Shown here piece by piece: positions 6,727 through 8,004 of a stretch of DNA of 8,004 nt (the stretch's first letter is position 1; the number at the start of each line of letters is the position of its first letter). The DNA lies in contig CAMNLN010000161.1 in the NCBI GenBank assembly GCA_946543025.1, positions 1 through 8,004 on the forward strand, in the 5' to 3' direction. The DNA is from an uncultured Verrucomicrobiota bacterium. Its GTDB lineage: Bacteria; Verrucomicrobiota; Kiritimatiellia; RFP12; UBA1067. Made by a program: the position numbers and the translations under genes. The notes beneath the pieces are model-generated. The model searched no databases. It saw nothing but the letters and a program-made list of their open reading frames with translations, and was not told where the DNA came from.

Positions 6727-6731
6727 TTCAT
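6651..6731 (-). CDS. leuL: leu operon leader peptide, 26 residues, Leu-rich
   Basis: A 26-codon frame ending in TAG. Residues 6-19 read R-L-L-G-L-L-S-L-G-L-L-L-L-G, giving nine Leu in twelve residues (7-18); seven of these are CTT, with one CTG and one CTC. In the start of leuA the Leu codons are CTG or CTC, so CTT looks chosen to be slow. An 11-base direct repeat (CTTGGCCTTCT) builds the Leu run. AGGA (6740-6743) lies eight bases before the ATG. Position between a promoter and a terminator hairpin ahead of leuA identifies it as the ribosome sensor of charged tRNA-Leu; the peptide itself need have no function. It superficially looks like a signal peptide, but stops at once. The symbol is given by role, not by similarity to enterobacterial leuL. 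Confidence 0.8.
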   Translation of the reverse strand: MNFGFRLLGLLSLGLLLLGSGTGVVC

Positions 6732-6741
6732 CTTTTTGTTC

Positions 6742-6755
6742 CTGTCGCGCGACAG
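6742..6755. promoter_or_regulatory. Perfect 14-base palindrome over the leu promoter start point
   Basis: CTGTCGCGCGACAG is its own reverse complement. It overlaps the last two bases of the -10 box and spans the predicted start point, the usual site for a repressor. It ends just before the leader ribosome site. The binding protein is unknown; nothing in this window encodes a regulator. Confidence 0.45.
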
Positions 6756-6782
6756 TTTACCAAATCCGTTTCACCCGGTCAA
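6754..6782 (-). promoter_or_regulatory. leu operon promoter
   Basis: A -35 box TTGACC (6782-6777, five of six matches) and a -10 box TAAACT (6759-6754, four of six, with an upstream TGG making it extended) are separated by exactly 17 bases. The -35 box includes the stop codon of the upstream radical SAM gene. Transcription would begin near 6747, leaving only about 16 bases before the leader peptide ATG at 6731. This supports leuA onward as an operon of its own. Confidence 0.7.
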
Positions 6783-8004
6783 GCCGACGTGCGGCGGAAA
6801 TCGAGAAGGTGGCCGAGCAGCGAGCGGATTCCACGGTAGTAGAAGCCAAAGTCGAAGAGCGTACGCGTGGAGAAGAGCCGACGCAAAAGGGCCTGCGGCT
6901 GGAAGAAGCCGCTGTAGACCTCGCGCACGGCCTTCTTGATCTCGTCCTCCGAGACAAGCGGCGTCTTCGTGATCTGCCGCCGCATGTCGTACTCGTCCCA
7001 GTCGAGCGTCGTGAGGCCATCGTTCTCTTTCAGCTCCTTGAAGAGCGGCGTGCCGGGATAGGGGATCGTCATCGTGCATTGGAGCGTGGACGCCCACCCC
7101 TTCGCGAGCATCTTGCGCGCGAGCTTCACCGTGTTCGCGATCTCGGCCGGGCCTTCCCACGCGTGGCCGAACATGAACGTGAGGTGCACGTCCAGCCCCG
7201 CCTTGTGCGCCCACTCGGCCCCCTTCTCCACGTCCTCCACCTTCAGCGCCTTGACAAAACGGTCGAGGGTGTACTGGTTGGCGGACTCTACTCCGAAAAG
7301 CACGAGGCGGAACCCGGCCTTGCGCATGAGCGCATAGTCGTCGAACGTAAGGCGTCCGAAGCGCATGTTGCAGTCGATGCGAAGCTTCCTGTTGTAGCCG
7401 CGCGCGATCATCTCGTCGCAGAAGGTCTTCAACCACGGCCCGACGGGGAACGAGCCGGAGTCGTCCATGATCTCCTTCACGCCGTAGCGCGCGATGAGGT
7501 CACCGATCTCGTTCACCACGTCGATCGGATCGCGTGTGCGGTAATGCGGGTAGAGCGTTGTCCAGCTGCAGAAGGTGCATTTCGCGTGCCAGCAGTCGCG
7601 GCCGGACATGACGTAGGTGCCGGGCGTACGCCGGAAGTTGCCGTTCTTCACGGCATAAAGTTTCCAATGGCAAAGGTCGCGATCGATCCACGGCGCGGAA
7701 TTGAGGTCGTGATTCAGCTGGAAACAGCCCGTATTCTTCGTCTCGTCGCCGTCACGGTACCAGATTCCCGGCTCGAATTTTGCCGGGTCGAAGCCGGATT
7801 CCACCAGGTTCTTCACAAGGAAGTCCCAGTCGCCGCCCGTGAGCACGTAGTCTACCGAACACGCCGCCATCGTCTCGTCCGGCAACGCCGTCACATGGTC
7901 GCCCACGAGCACCGTCTTGTACCCGGTCCGATGCTCAGACATCCACTTCCAGTGGCGTTTGACGACGGGCGTCTTCGTCTCGACGATGACGAGATCCGGC
8001 GCGC
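6779..8004 (-). CDS. B12-binding-type radical SAM protein, C-terminal part (cut by window edge)
   Basis: The last 407 residues are visible; the frame stays open to the right edge, so the Met at 7942 is internal and not the start. The first visible residues (P-D-L-V-I-V-E-T-K-T-P, then K-T-V-L-V-G-D-H-V-T) fit the end of a Rossmann-type cobalamin-binding domain, whose D-x-H-x2-G would lie outside the window. The radical SAM domain follows with G-R-D-C-W-H-A-K-C-T-F-C-S-W; the cluster cysteines are spaced C-x4-C-x2-C, not the canonical C-x3-C-x2-C. Later landmarks are D-D-S-G-S-F-P, D-C-N-M-R-F-G, F-G-V-E-S-A-N-Q and P-Y-P-G-T-P-L-F, typical of this B12-radical SAM superfamily. Such enzymes often methylate or rearrange unactivated carbons, in lipid, cell-surface or natural-product pathways; the substrate here is unknown. 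No link to leucine synthesis is implied, as leuA has its own promoter. Confidence 0.85.
   Translation of the reverse strand, partial: APDLVIVETKTPVVKRHWKWMSEHRTGYKTVLVGDHVTALPDETMAACSVDYVLTGGDWDFLVKNLVESGFDPAKFEPGIWYRDGDETKNTGCFQLNHDLNSAPWIDRDLCHWKLYAVKNGNFRRTPGTYVMSGRDCWHAKCTFCSWTTLYPHYRTRDPIDVVNEIGDLIARYGVKEIMDDSGSFPVGPWLKTFCDEMIARGYNRKLRIDCNMRFGRLTFDDYALMRKAGFRLVLFGVESANQYTLDRFVKALKVEDVEKGAEWAHKAGLDVHLTFMFGHAWEGPAEIANTVKLARKMLAKGWASTLQCTMTIPYPGTPLFKELKENDGLTTLDWDEYDMRRQITKTPLVSEDEIKKAVREVYSGFFQPQALLRRLFSTRTLFDFGFYYRGIRSLLGHLLDFRRTSA

Noticed and set aside
6651..6731. Leader frame read as a lipoprotein or signal-peptide fragment
   Set aside because: The hydrophobic Leu run ending in a Cys looks like a signal peptide, but the stop follows at once and no in-frame mature part exists. 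The hairpins and leuA downstream explain it better.
6771..7436. 221-codon minus-strand frame inside the radical SAM gene
   Set aside because: A different frame of the same strand, Arg/His/Ala-rich with no motif; the overlapping frame carries all the radical SAM signatures.

Overview
This is a GC-rich window (roughly 60% G+C by eye) in which every credible gene lies on the minus strand; the long plus-strand open frames are shadows. Read in the direction of transcription (right to left) it holds: the C-terminal part of a cobalamin-binding-type radical SAM protein (cut by the right edge); a leucine biosynthesis operon leuA-leuC-leuD-leuB ending in a small membrane protein gene; then, after about 160 bases with a likely new promoter, a divergent ROK/actin-fold kinase-like gene followed by the start of a Tat-exported metallophosphoesterase (cut by the left edge).

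The most informative part is the 246-base leader between the radical SAM gene and leuA. It holds a recognisable promoter (TTGACC, 17 bases, TAAACT). A 26-codon reading frame follows, with nine Leu codons among codons 7-18, seven of them CTT. Downstream are a GC-rich hairpin with a T-rich tail and two further helices that compete with it. Together these form a complete ribosome-mediated leucine attenuator (protector, antiterminator, terminator), in the style of the enterobacterial leu and trp leaders. A perfect 14-base palindrome overlaps the -10 box and start point and may be a separate operator.

The leu genes form one tight unit: leuA/leuC and leuC/leuD overlap by ATGA, leuD/leuB are two bases apart, and leuB ends 24 bases before the preferred start of the small membrane protein. 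They encode 2-isopropylmalate synthase, both subunits of isopropylmalate isomerase and 3-isopropylmalate dehydrogenase, which take 2-ketoisovalerate to 2-ketoisocaproate; only the final transamination is missing here. LeuA keeps its C-terminal leucine-sensing domain, so feedback inhibition and attenuation probably act together.

Organism: the gene types fit a free-living or gut anaerobic bacterium with Tat export, and the mix is reminiscent of the PVC group (Kiritimatiellota/Lentisphaerota). This is a weak impression from protein style only; no rRNA or marker gene is present.
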